A stretch of 64,000 nucleotides of DNA, taken from positions 186,001 through 250,000 of the forward strand of contig NZ_JAUSTN010000002.1 in NCBI RefSeq assembly GCF_030812875.1. Direction: 5' to 3'. Positions 25,014 through 34,210 of this stretch are shown here, piece after piece. Under the pieces are notes generated by a model that was not told the DNA's origin, did not search any database, and saw only the letters and a list, made by a program, of their open reading frames with translations. This DNA comes from Peptoniphilus_B koenoeneniae (lineage in GTDB: Bacteria > Bacillota > Clostridia > Tissierellales > Peptoniphilaceae). Both the position numbers and the translations under genes were made by a program. Numbering within the stretch: position 1 is the first letter of the stretch; the number at the start of each line of letters is the position of its first letter.

Positions 25014-25796
25014 ATGAAAAAGATAATTATATTTATAGTTTTAAGCCTTAGCTTAATTGCCTGTGGAAGCTCTGAACCTAAGTATTCAAACCTTGGCGAT
25101 GAAAATAGTAAAGAAATACTAAGTAAACTTTTTGAAAAAAATAAACTTGATAATTTTGAAATACTTTTAAAAAATATTGAAGCTTTCAACTCAACAAATG
25201 AAAAAAATATTGTAACTTCTTGGAAAAAATTAAAGTTTGGACCCACTGACCCATCACAATTCAATGAAGATTACACAAAAACAAACAATCACTTGAATTG
25301 CAGAGAAAGTGTCGCCCTTTCAATTTTAAACTCCATTGAAGTTAAAGAAGAATCTGAAAAAGGAACCTACTTAATGTTTGACAGTCAAGAAATTAAATCC
25401 TTTCCTGAACTTAAAAATATAAATCCCTGTAAATTTTTTGGACTTTTCAATGAAATTGACGCAAAAAACATTGAAGAAAAAGATTTAAAAACTTTTTTAC
25501 AAAAAGCCCTTGACTCTAAAAATATTCATTTTAAAAATACAAATGTTAAAACCGTTTTTGCCTATATTTACGACAAGTATGACCAAGTTTTATTTGTTGG
25601 CCATGCCGGTATTCTTATGGAAGATCAAAACTCAAAGGGATTTTATTTTTTTGAAAAACTTTCCTACTATGAACCCTATCAACTCACCTATTTCAAAAAT
25701 AAAAGTCAACTAATAAAGCTCCTAAAATCTCGCTATACCTTTAATGATGACGTAAAAGAACCTATTATTGTAATGGATGGACAAGTTTTGGAATAA
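25014..25796 (+). CDS. DUF4300-like lipoprotein
   Basis: 260 residues starting with a lipoprotein signal: a short hydrophobic stretch and a lipobox LIAC near residue 17. The rest resembles the DUF4300 proteins of streptococci and related cocci; function unknown. Blocks NHLNCRESVALSI and FVGHAGIL, with C and H residues, could belong to a papain-like or amidase-like fold, which is speculative. There is no Shine-Dalgarno site: TATAAT (25002-25007) ends exactly six bases before the ATG, suggesting a leaderless mRNA. Confidence 0.7.
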   Translation: MKKIIIFIVLSLSLIACGSSEPKYSNLGDENSKEILSKLFEKNKLDNFEILLKNIEAFNSTNEKNIVTSWKKLKFGPTDPSQFNEDYTKTNNHLNCRESVALSILNSIEVKEESEKGTYLMFDSQEIKSFPELKNINPCKFFGLFNEIDAKNIEEKDLKTFLQKALDSKNIHFKNTNVKTVFAYIYDKYDQVLFVGHAGILMEDQNSKGFYFFEKLSYYEPYQLTYFKNKSQLIKLLKSRYTFNDDVKEPIIVMDGQVLE

Positions 25797-25801
25797 AAAT
25801 A

Positions 25802-25830
25802 GACACACAAAATTTGTGTGTCCTTTTTTT
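25802..25830. terminator. Terminator between the lipoprotein and exonuclease III genes
   Basis: Stem GACACACAAA / TTTGTGTGTC with a T run on the plus strand and a T-rich stretch on the minus strand; it serves convergent genes. Confidence 0.85.
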
Positions 25831-25836
25831 ATAAAT

Positions 25837-26664
25837 TTAAAGTCCTATTTCAAGAAGAATCGGAGCGTGATCTTGCCTTTCTCCGGAATCCACCACTTCC
25901 GATTTTTTTATTAAATCTTTTATTTTATCGCTCACTAAAAAATAATCTATTCTCCAGCCGGAATTATTTATTTTTGAAGTTTTAACCCTTTGAGCCCACC
26001 AAGTATAAGCCCCCTCAACATCTCCGTGAAGATATCTGAAAGTATCAACAAAACCTCTATTTAAAAGATTTGTAAATCCTTCCCTTTCCTGGTCTGTAAA
26101 ACCTGCAGACATATGGTTGGAATCAGGACTAGCCAAATCAATTTCCTTATGAGCCACATTAAAATCTCCACAAGCAACAATAGGCTTATTTTTATCTAAA
26201 GCCTCTAAATAATCACCGTACTTTATATCCCAAACCTGTCTTTCCTTTAGTCTTTTTAAACCATCTCCCGCATTAGGAGTATAAACTTGAGTAAAATAAA
26301 AATTTTCAAACTCTAAAGTTATTATTCTTCCTTCCAAATCCATTGTATCCGGAGCACCAATTTTGGGAAAAGATGCCTTCACCTGTAAATCTTTTTTGTA
26401 AAAAACCATATTTCCCGCATAACCCTTCCTTGCCGGAGGACAAGAAGAAACAAAATAAAAATTGTATTCAGATAATTTTTCTTCTAAAATTTCCAAATGT
26501 TTTTTAGTTGGACCCTTATCAGAAAGTTTTGTTTCCTGTATAGCAATAATATCCGGATCCTCATCTTTTATTGTTTTTAAAACTTGCCTTGAAAGTGAAG
26601 CCCTGGGGGATTCTCCCGTAAGAGCCGCATTTAAAGAATCTATATTCCAAGAAATAAATTTCAT
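25837..26664 (-). CDS. Exodeoxyribonuclease III (AP endonuclease)
   Basis: 275 residues of the EEP nuclease fold: N in SWNIDS, E in IQETKL, the GDFNVAH and RIDYFLVS blocks, and the final DHAPI catalytic histidine. It repairs abasic sites and trims 3' ends. Two ATGs are adjacent; the second (26664) has the better distance from AAGGAG. Not linked to other repair genes here. Confidence 0.95.
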   Translation of the reverse strand: MKFISWNIDSLNAALTGESPRASLSRQVLKTIKDEDPDIIAIQETKLSDKGPTKKHLEILEEKLSEYNFYFVSSCPPARKGYAGNMVFYKKDLQVKASFPKIGAPDTMDLEGRIITLEFENFYFTQVYTPNAGDGLKRLKERQVWDIKYGDYLEALDKNKPIVACGDFNVAHKEIDLASPDSNHMSAGFTDQEREGFTNLLNRGFVDTFRYLHGDVEGAYTWWAQRVKTSKINNSGWRIDYFLVSDKIKDLIKKSEVVDSGERQDHAPILLEIGL

Positions 26665-26860
26665 CATTCACTCCTTTTTTTATTTTTTGTTAAATATCCT
26701 TACAATTAAAAATTGTAACAAAGAAGCTTTTTTATTTCAAACCATAATAATTATCAAGAATTTTCTTTTAAGGTAAATTAAAAACATAAAAATGCATATT
26801 TAAAAAATCTTAGAAATTTTAAAAATTTTTATTTCTTTTTTTGTTTATCAAATATTTCTG

Positions 26861-27196
26861 TTATTCCTTTTGCATTTTTGAATTTTCTTTTAAATACTCA
26901 ATTCCCTTTGATGTAATTTTTATCTCATCAAAGTCCGACAACAAAATATAATCTCCACCCCAGGCTTTTTTTACCACTAAATTTTTTATATAACCATCTT
27001 CTTGCATCATTAATAACACTTCTATGAAATATTCTTCAGAAATGTCATTAATACCTATAACTTTATCAAAAGTCATCTTTTCAAATGAAATTTTTCGTTT
27101 TAGAACAGCGTAATAGTACAAAAGAACCTTAAATACTATTACATCATAATCATCTTTAGCTATATTTGCCTCCAATAAAAAAAGCACATCTAACAT
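26861..27196 (-). CDS. YjcQ-family phage-associated protein
   Basis: 111 residues. A small winged-helix-like protein ending in the DEIKITSKGIEYLKENS block typical of the YjcQ family, often found in prophages and next to phage structural genes. It lies downstream of a broken phage head gene and a small ORF on the same strand, which supports a prophage origin. No strong ribosome site is visible. Confidence 0.7.
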   Translation of the reverse strand: MLDVLFLLEANIAKDDYDVIVFKVLLYYYAVLKRKISFEKMTFDKVIGINDISEEYFIEVLLMMQEDGYIKNLVVKKAWGGDYILLSDFDEIKITSKGIEYLKENSKMQKE

Positions 27197-27214
27197 TTTG
27201 TCGTCAGTGTGCTG

Positions 27215-27373
27215 TTAATCTTCTATAATTTCAAATTTTTCTGGATCATATAAATAATCTTCACCCGTGTCATCGATTATCCTTATAAATCCTTTTTCAA
27301 ATCCTAAAGATTCATAAATTTTATTTTTTGTAAGTGAGATTCCCTCACTCTTCCCCAAATATTTAACTTTCAT
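27215..27373 (-). CDS. Small phage-associated protein, possible immunity protein, 52 aa
   Basis: The predicted product begins MKVKYLGKSEGISLT and ends YDPEKFEIIED. It matches a small acidic protein type common in Firmicutes beside phage head or toxin genes (pattern IYE..GFEKG..RIIDDTGEDYLY). The start overlaps the stop of the upstream broken head/toxin gene, with AGAGG upstream. Because it directly follows a toxin-like tail, an immunity role is possible but unproven. Confidence 0.6.
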   Translation of the reverse strand: MKVKYLGKSEGISLTKNKIYESLGFEKGFIRIIDDTGEDYLYDPEKFEIIED

Positions 27374-27978
27374 CTTCAAAAATCCTCTTTAATTTAATTT
27401 CTTCTCTTTGACCATTTGCCTCATACCAATGTATTTCTGCCTTTAATGATTTTCCTTTAAATTTTATTTTTGTAGTACCACTAATTTTTTACCATTTATT
27501 TTTGGGATGCTTATAAAAACTTTCTAATCTTGGAGCTTCTCTTATTGGAGTTTTTACCTATAACAATAACATTTTCAACTTTCTGACTATCAAATTTAAC
27601 ATGATCTGAACCAATAAATTTTATAGGATAATTTTTCCCCGAACCTTTTTTAAACCCATCTCTAGACAAGACACCTTTAATCAAAGTTTTGGGATTTTCA
27701 GAAAAATCTATCCTTTTGCTTTTAACACTTGTATTATCATCAGTCCATTTTTTAGACCAAACATCTTGCTTCTTACCATCTCCTGGTAAATAGTCAACTG
27801 TGCAGTTGCATCTCTGGTGTCTTCTATAAACGTCTTTTGGAACATTAGTGTATTCGTATACACCAACAACTTCTTTACACCAGTCACAACAACTTCCAAC
27901 TTCTTTTCTTACAATTTTAGGAGTCAGACCCGAGTTATATTGAAAGTCTGCATTGGTTTTAATAGTATCATCAAAATG
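27363..27978 (-). pseudogene. Broken phage minor head protein with toxin-like C-terminal tail
   Basis: Read from 27978 leftwards, the frame encodes FDDTIKTNADF.. then a cysteine cluster CCDWC and RRHQRCNCTVDY, the C-terminal block of SPP1 gp7/Mu F-like minor head proteins. A variable tail follows with GSDHVKFDSQKVENVIVIG. Around 27550 the frame shifts, continuing as PIREAPRLESFYKHPKNKW, then a TAA stop (expected glutamine), then KISGTTKIKFKG and AEIHWYEANGQREE to the end. The N-terminus is missing: an in-frame stop lies just upstream at 27979-27981, about 30 bp from the first CRISPR repeat. The tail looks like an exchangeable effector domain; the toxin idea is inference. Confidence 0.65.
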
Positions 27979-28006
27979 TTAGACTCTTTATTTAAAACGT
28001 CTTACT

Positions 28007-29750
28007 ATTTCAATACATCTTATGTTGTTGTTCAAGTTCTGTTAATCCAAGGTTATACAATTTTACATTCCTATTTCAATACATCTTATGTTGTTGTTCA
28101 AGGTGATAGTGAGCTTGATAGCTTTCACTAAGGCTACACCATTTCAATACATCTTATGTTGTTGTTCAAGTTTAAGGCTTGTAGATACCATAGCGTTTTT
28201 AAAATCATTTCAATACATCTTATGTTGTTGTTCAAGCTGAATATACATTGCCGTCGCTGTCTACTGCTACATTTCAATACATCTTATGTTGTTGTTCAAG
28301 GCAGATCCTTTTTTGTCTATAACTTCTGCAACTATATTTCAATACATCTTATGTTGTTGTTCAAGCCATCTCCATAAATTGACCATCTTTTCCCAAAAAA
28401 AATTTCAATACATCTTATGTTGTTGTTCAAGAAATGCCATGGCAAACGCAACAGTATTAACAGTCGCATTTCAATACATCTTATGTTGTTGTTCAAGCTA
28501 TGCTACTTTTAATTTTAATGCTCGCCATCGTAGGATTTCAATACATCTTATGTTGTTGTTCAAGAGAATTGAGGGTAAGAAACTATAAGAGTTTTAACTG
28601 ATTTCAATACATCTTATGTTGTTGTTCAAGCTAGAACTAGAAAATATTCAGTTATTCCAAACACATTTCAATACATCTTATGTTGTTGTTCAAGTAGTAG
28701 ATGCAAGCATAACTTTAACCGCGCTTGAGTATTTCAATACATCTTATGTTGTTGTTCAAGAATTAAAAGTGATTTTAGTTTAAATCAATTTATCATATTT
28801 CAATACATCTTATGTTGTTGTTCAAGCAACGTGTATATTCATCCACTCCTGTTGTTCCGTAATTTCAATACATCTTATGTTGTTGTTCAAGGAACTCAAT
28901 TTCTCTACTATTCATAGTCTTCACCCGATTTCAATACATCTTATGTTGTTGTTCAAGTGCTGCTCCATACAGTCCATCAAAAATTAATCTTCCATTTCAA
29001 TACATCTTATGTTGTTGTTCAAGATTTGATGATTTAAAAATTAATTTACAAGTTGGATCCATATTTCAATACATCTTATGTTGTTGTTCAAGATAGAAGA
29101 AAGTGCCAAGATTTTAAAAGCTAAGTTATTTCAATACATCTTATGTTGTTGTTCAAGCAAAAAAAGAATATCAAGAGGAAGTTGGCAATCGATATTTCAA
29201 TACATCTTATGTTGTTGTTCAAGAGACGTTGTTACAGAGATGGAAATTTACAAAAGGCTATTTCAATACATCTTATGTTGTTGTTCAAGAAAAATTCTTA
29301 TGATGTTTGGAATAACTTCAGAGTAATTTCAATACATCTTATGTTGTTGTTCAAGTTGAACGTCTTCGTATCTTTCAAAAAGCATTCCGTCATTTCAATA
29401 CATCTTATGTTGTTGTTCAAGACCAAAATAACCAAGCAGATGTGAGATAATATAAGTGATTTCAATACATCTTATGTTGTTGTTCAAGTTTTAAGAGCAT
29501 ATATGTAGAAGTTTACAATCCAGATTTCAATACATCTTATGTTGTTGTTCAAGTTAGGTAAATATGCTAAAAACAAAAACATCATAATAAATTTCAATAC
29601 ATCTTATGTTGTTGTTCAAGACTTTCTTTTTATGTTTCTTTGGATCTAGTACGTATTTCAATACATCTTATGTTGTTGTTCAAGCTATTCTTGGTGGTTC
29701 TTGTGCCACTACACCTATTGATTTCAATACATCTTATGTTGTTGTTCAAG
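28007..29750 (-). CRISPR. Type I-B CRISPR array, 27 repeats and 26 spacers
   Basis: Repeats are 30 bp and appear identical throughout; on the plus strand each begins ATTTCAATACATCTTATGTT and ends GTTGTTCAAG. On the minus strand each repeat ends ATTGAAAT, the usual type I-B 5' handle of crRNA, so the array is read leftwards from the cas2 side. Spacers are 34-39 bp. First repeats are at 28007, 28073, 28141 and 28207; last at 29655 and 29721. No spacer repeats another. The uniform repeats at both ends suggest a maintained array. Confidence 0.98.
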
Positions 29751-29885
29751 GATTGTAAATAAGCCTTTTTATTTTTATACTTTGTCTGCATTTGGCTTTT
29801 TTACGTTTTTTTTATTTTTTTACCAAGCTTTTTATTTTTTTTATTTTCTCTATTTTTAGGGAGTTTTTTTATTCGCCTGGTACTT
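29751..29885 (-). promoter_or_regulatory. Probable CRISPR leader
   Basis: AT-rich, gene-free 135 bp between cas2 and the first leader-proximal repeat (29721-29750). On the minus strand it holds long A/T tracts and TATAAA-like sequence, as expected of an I-B leader and pre-crRNA promoter. Position and orientation fit the array direction inferred from the repeat 3' end. Confidence 0.7.
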
Positions 29886-30170
29886 TTATATTATATCATC
29901 TTTGTCAGTGTCTATTTTATTTGGTTTTCCTATATTTTCTTCTTCAAAATAATTTTTGCTGTACAATTTTATAAGTGTTACAAAATCCTCTTCTTTAATG
30001 ATAGCTTTTAATTCTCTTTTTAATGCCATTATTTTTGATGGTGTGATTTCACCTTTAAAAACTGATTTCTGATGATGGTTTAAATATTTTTTGCAAATTT
30101 TAAATATTTTGCCAACTCTTTTTTCTGACACATCATAAAATAAGAAAATATAATTAAAGTTTTTTGACAT
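29886..30170 (-). CDS. cas2: CRISPR-associated endoribonuclease Cas2
   Basis: 94 residues with a ferredoxin-like fold: beta-1 FYDVSEKRVGK carrying the conserved aspartate, then CKKYLNHHQKSVFKG. It bridges Cas1 dimers during spacer integration. The ATG overlaps the cas1 stop (TAATG), and it is the last cas gene before the leader. Confidence 0.95.
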   Translation of the reverse strand: MSKNFNYIFLFYDVSEKRVGKIFKICKKYLNHHQKSVFKGEITPSKIMALKRELKAIIKEEDFVTLIKLYSKNYFEEENIGKPNKIDTDKDDII

Positions 30171-31168
30171 TAGTATTTGCTCCTTAGAGAAAAAGGAATG
30201 AAATTTTCACCTTCTAATATAAATTTTATAAGTTTGTAGCAGTCCAGTTTAATTTGAGTTCTATAACTTACGTTTCTTTTTAGTTTTTCATTTTTAAATT
30301 TGCTCTCTATTCGTTCTTCAAAGGCTTGCAAGAAAATTTTTCTGCCTCCTTCATTAAGTAGACAATAATTTAAATTAGATTCAAAGTGTTTTTCCACTTT
30401 TATTCTTTTGTTGTTTATTAGATCGAATATGGTTTTAAATACTATTACAGGTTTAAAAACTTCACATATGTCTAAAGACAAGCTGAATCTGGATTCACTT
30501 GGTTCGTGTAAATAACTTATGCTTTGATTTAAATGGGTTCTATATATGGCTGAAATTGTCTTTGTGTATAAAATTGAGTTGCCAAAAGAAATAAGGGCGT
30601 TTATTGGGTTGTCTGGAGGTCTTTTTACTCTTTTGCTCATTACAAAATCTTGATCTAAAAAATATTTAAAATTCGAATAAAATCTTTGCCACAATTCTCC
30701 TTCGTAACTCATAAGTTCAAAGATGTTTTCAGATTTTTCTATTTTTAAAATTAATTCGTTTTTTATATAGTCTAAAAAAGGTTTCACTTCTTTTTTGTCA
30801 TGTTTATAGTAATGGTAGACCACTTCATAAATATTTATTAAAATACCTTTTACTATAGGGATTGCAATTTCCAATCTTTTATTTTTATAAGCTTCAACTT
30901 GAGATATTAAAAGTCTTCCACTTATATAGGTATCTCTTGGATAATATGTTCCGCTATAATTTCCATAATAGTTAAAAAAGTGTAAAATTACTTGATTTTG
31001 CGAAAGAAAATCTAATAATTTCGTATTTATACTTGTTTCATTAAGTAGATAAATTTCTTTTACATTTTCTATTGGAATATAAATGTTTTTATTATCTTTT
31101 CTAAAGCATAGAGAGTTGTCTTTTCTCTTTATCTCTCCTTCTGAAAGAATATATTTTGTAGTTCCCAT
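30170..31168 (-). CDS. cas1: CRISPR-associated integrase Cas1
   Basis: 332 residues, Cas1 of the I-B type. The catalytic E (MSYEGELWQRFY), H (SYLHEPSESRFSL) and D (LSLDICEVF) regions are present. It inserts new spacers at the leader end. Seven bases separate it from cas4. Confidence 0.96.
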   Translation of the reverse strand: MGTTKYILSEGEIKRKDNSLCFRKDNKNIYIPIENVKEIYLLNETSINTKLLDFLSQNQVILHFFNYYGNYSGTYYPRDTYISGRLLISQVEAYKNKRLEIAIPIVKGILINIYEVVYHYYKHDKKEVKPFLDYIKNELILKIEKSENIFELMSYEGELWQRFYSNFKYFLDQDFVMSKRVKRPPDNPINALISFGNSILYTKTISAIYRTHLNQSISYLHEPSESRFSLSLDICEVFKPVIVFKTIFDLINNKRIKVEKHFESNLNYCLLNEGGRKIFLQAFEERIESKFKNEKLKRNVSYRTQIKLDCYKLIKFILEGENFIPFSLRSKY

Positions 31169-31175
31169 AAATCAC

Positions 31176-31661
31176 CTAAATTTTACAATATTCATAATAG
31201 GCACATTTACTGCAACCTTTAATTTTTTTAAATTTTGGAATTTCTTTAGATTTTATCAAAAGCTCAATTTTAGATATTAAATTTAAAATTTCTTTTTCTA
31301 TATCTTCACTCAGTTCAAAATATTCTATTTTCTTTCCGCAACTATTTTCTACAAATTCTAATTTACCTTTTCTTTTTATTCCCTTATTTTTTAAAACATA
31401 TAGATAATAATAAAGTTGCCATTTTGCAGCTTCTTTATCTGCGTCTGATTTTTTGGTTTCTGTTATATATTTAGATGTAATTTTATCAATTGCTATGTTT
31501 TCTATTTTTATTTCTGCATTTTCATCATTGATAGCTTTATCTTCATGAATTTCTCTTCCTATTTTTACAAGTTCGCTATTATCTTCAAAGTTCAATTTGT
31601 TGGCAAATAAATAGCATTGCCTTTTACAATGAAAATAATAATTAATTATTGTTCCATTCAT
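31176..31661 (-). CDS. cas4: CRISPR-associated exonuclease Cas4
   Basis: 161 residues, RecB-like nuclease. A first cysteine lies in YYFHCKRQCYLF and three C-terminal cysteines in GCSKCAYYEYC, forming the Fe-S site. The central region holds the QLYYYLYVLKNKG motif. It processes prespacers and selects PAMs. Overlaps cas3 by 4 bp. Confidence 0.93.
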   Translation of the reverse strand: MNGTIINYYFHCKRQCYLFANKLNFEDNSELVKIGREIHEDKAINDENAEIKIENIAIDKITSKYITETKKSDADKEAAKWQLYYYLYVLKNKGIKRKGKLEFVENSCGKKIEYFELSEDIEKEILNLISKIELLIKSKEIPKFKKIKGCSKCAYYEYCKI

Positions 31662-34210
31662 AAAAAATCACCGCAAAAATTTAAATTTAAACGTCCATTT
31701 TCAAGATAAGCTTCTCCATCTTCTATATAAAATATATTTCCTCTGTGTTCGTTATATTGTCCAAAATATTTTTCAAATTCCATTTTTGTAACTTTATAAA
31801 GAAAATAGGACATGTCTAATTTGAGTTCTGAAAGTTTTACTATTTTTTCACTATAATCCATTTCATTATTTTCAAGTAGTGAACAATATTCTTTCCAAAT
31901 TTTTCTTCCATCAATTTTTCTTTCTTCTGTTTTCGATCCATTATTCTCTTTTTTACATTTTATTTTTTGAGCTAAAAAAACTTCAATTTTCTCATCATTG
32001 TCAATAAGCTTCATATGTTTCGAAATTTTTTCAAATTTATTATTTGTTAAAGCTTCTTCAAATTCATCGTATGATAGGCTTTCTTTTCTTTCTTTTGATT
32101 TTTCAAGTTTAATTTCAAAATAATTTGAAAAATCTTTGTCTAATAAATTTGTTCTTCTCTCAGGATTTCTTAAAGTCAATTCGTTGTCTATGTGACCATA
32201 AATTTTATTTTCATCTGCCATGTCAAAAAAATAAGCTGTTGAATTTTTCTTATGAGCTGACCTATTTATTCTACCTAAAAACTGCTCTTCATTTTCAAGC
32301 TTTGATATGTCCTTGTAGCCGATGTCCATGTCAATATCAACTCCTGCTTCTATAACTTGAGTTGCAACCAATATTATATTTTTGTCTTTTCCTATTTCTT
32401 CTATCACATCATTTTTAGTTTTTAAATTGTCTTGACCTGTTAAAATTAAAATTTCATATTCTTTAAAGTTTTCATTTTTGTTTATTTCTTTGTAAAAATC
32501 TTCTGCATCTTTTCTCTTTATAAATTCCAATAAAATTTTTTTATGATTTTTTACATGATCCTTCATATGATTAATCAAATCTGTATAAAAAATCTTGCCT
32601 TTATCTAAAAGTCCATAGTCAAGTCTTACTCTATTTTTAAATAATTTATTTTCAAAAAATTTTTTTGGATTTTCAATTAATTTTACAACTTTATTTCTTT
32701 CTTTTTCTTCTAAAAGTTTAGATAAGTCTGGTAAAGTTGCAGACATAATTATAATTCTAAAATTTAAAGTTTCAGCATATGCATCAAGCATTTCAATAAT
32801 TTCATTCCAAATTTTTTCTTTATAGGCTTGAATTTCATCTAAGACAATTACAGAGTCTATAAGTTGGTACAAGCCAAAAATTGATTCTCTATTTGAGCTG
32901 AATAATGTATTAAAGAATCCTACGTTTGAAGTGACGATAAATGGTGAATGTAAAAACTGTCTGTCTAAAAGAGATTTAATATAGTATTCCCATTCTTCCA
33001 TAAGTTTTTCTTGATATTTATTCCCTATAGGGGAAAGAGAATTTATGACAGCAATATTATTTTGAACTTCAGTTCCTTTATAAAATTTATCTAAGGTATT
33101 TTTATTTTGCTCTACCAATGTATTAAAAGGATATACATAAAAAATTTTATTAATATTGCCCTTTAGCATTTTAAAAGATAAATTCATGGCAATATTGCTT
33201 TTTCCTGATCCTGTTGGGCTTTCTAAAAAATAAATATTTTTGCCTATTTCGTTTTTGCTTATTTTTTCAAAGTTTTTTTCTACTTGCAAAAATATTTCCG
33301 TTCGCAAATCATTTATTTCTTGCCTTTTTTTATAAGAGCCAGATTTTTCTTTATCTCTTATGCTTTCTAATAAAGTGGAATTATTATAAATTTTTATTAG
33401 TTCATCTTTTTGAAGATTTTCTAATTTTGTTTTAAATCCTTTAATATAATTTGTAGTTGAATAAAAATCCCCTGCAACTAATAATGAGTACATTAGTTTT
33501 ACATAAATATAAAAAATTTTATTTTTATCTTTTCTTATCTTATTAAATGATAAGTCATCTTCCATTTCATAAAGTAAGTCTAAGATATCTTCTATTTTTT
33601 TATCAAAGTCTTCAAAAAATTTATCTTCCAATATTTTTAAATCACTTACCTTTTTTAAGGCTTTCATAAGGGGTGATTTTTTTTCTAAAAAATTGGATAT
33701 AAAATTTTTCCCTTCATAAGAAAAATTGTTTAATGGAGAATGATGCCTTGAAATTACATAAGAATTAAGAATTATAAAATAAGTTAATAGATACTTTGTT
33801 TGTTCATCAATTTTTAAATTATTTATTTTATCTCCATAGTAATAAAAATATATGGCGGAGGAAACTATTGAATGTTCGCTTTTTATTCCTAAATCAAAAG
33901 AAGAGTCATATGTTTTAAAATTATTGTTATTAAGTCTTTCCCATTGAAATTTTCCGTTAATTTTTCCTATATCATGAAAATCTACAAGACTGTCGGCTAA
34001 TTCCATAAAGATATTTAGATAGTCATCAGTTTTGAAAAGGACTTTATAAATCCTTTTCAAAACTGCATTAACATTTTTAAAATCTTTTATTTTTCTATAA
34101 TATTGTCCACAAAGTTTTGTGTGTTCTTGTAAAGTTTCAAACTCTTTATTTTTACCTCCTATATGACCGTAATATTTTTCAGAGTTTTTAACTAAATCTT
34201 TAATTTCCAT
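31658..34210 (-). CDS. cas3: CRISPR-associated nuclease-helicase Cas3
   Basis: 850 residues. An N-terminal HD nuclease (FHDIGKING near residue 80, later SRHHSPLNN) is followed by a superfamily 2 helicase: Walker A SPTGSGKSN, DEIQAY in the DEAH position, SATLPD, ATQVIEAGVDID and FLGRINRSA. It unwinds and degrades DNA bound by Cascade. Overlaps cas5 by 11 bp. All motifs look intact. Confidence 0.96.
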   Translation of the reverse strand: MEIKDLVKNSEKYYGHIGGKNKEFETLQEHTKLCGQYYRKIKDFKNVNAVLKRIYKVLFKTDDYLNIFMELADSLVDFHDIGKINGKFQWERLNNNNFKTYDSSFDLGIKSEHSIVSSAIYFYYYGDKINNLKIDEQTKYLLTYFIILNSYVISRHHSPLNNFSYEGKNFISNFLEKKSPLMKALKKVSDLKILEDKFFEDFDKKIEDILDLLYEMEDDLSFNKIRKDKNKIFYIYVKLMYSLLVAGDFYSTTNYIKGFKTKLENLQKDELIKIYNNSTLLESIRDKEKSGSYKKRQEINDLRTEIFLQVEKNFEKISKNEIGKNIYFLESPTGSGKSNIAMNLSFKMLKGNINKIFYVYPFNTLVEQNKNTLDKFYKGTEVQNNIAVINSLSPIGNKYQEKLMEEWEYYIKSLLDRQFLHSPFIVTSNVGFFNTLFSSNRESIFGLYQLIDSVIVLDEIQAYKEKIWNEIIEMLDAYAETLNFRIIIMSATLPDLSKLLEEKERNKVVKLIENPKKFFENKLFKNRVRLDYGLLDKGKIFYTDLINHMKDHVKNHKKILLEFIKRKDAEDFYKEINKNENFKEYEILILTGQDNLKTKNDVIEEIGKDKNIILVATQVIEAGVDIDMDIGYKDISKLENEEQFLGRINRSAHKKNSTAYFFDMADENKIYGHIDNELTLRNPERRTNLLDKDFSNYFEIKLEKSKERKESLSYDEFEEALTNNKFEKISKHMKLIDNDEKIEVFLAQKIKCKKENNGSKTEERKIDGRKIWKEYCSLLENNEMDYSEKIVKLSELKLDMSYFLYKVTKMEFEKYFGQYNEHRGNIFYIEDGEAYLENGRLNLNFCGDFL

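Noticed and set aside
27262..27275. Ten-base match between the leader-side end of the spacer at 28892-28927 and the small phage gene at 27215-27373
   Set aside because: With 26 spacers and 64 kb, matches of ten bases are expected by chance, and the flanking ACA is not supported as a PAM.
27708..27899. 63-codon minus-strand frame starting MEVVVTG
   Set aside because: It is in a different frame from the recognisable phage head-protein fragment with the CCDWC motif.
28021..29445. Open frames of 70-100 codons across the CRISPR array on the plus strand
   Set aside because: They arise because the 30-bp repeat lacks stops in those frames; the repeated LMLLFK and QYILCCCS peptides are the repeat itself.
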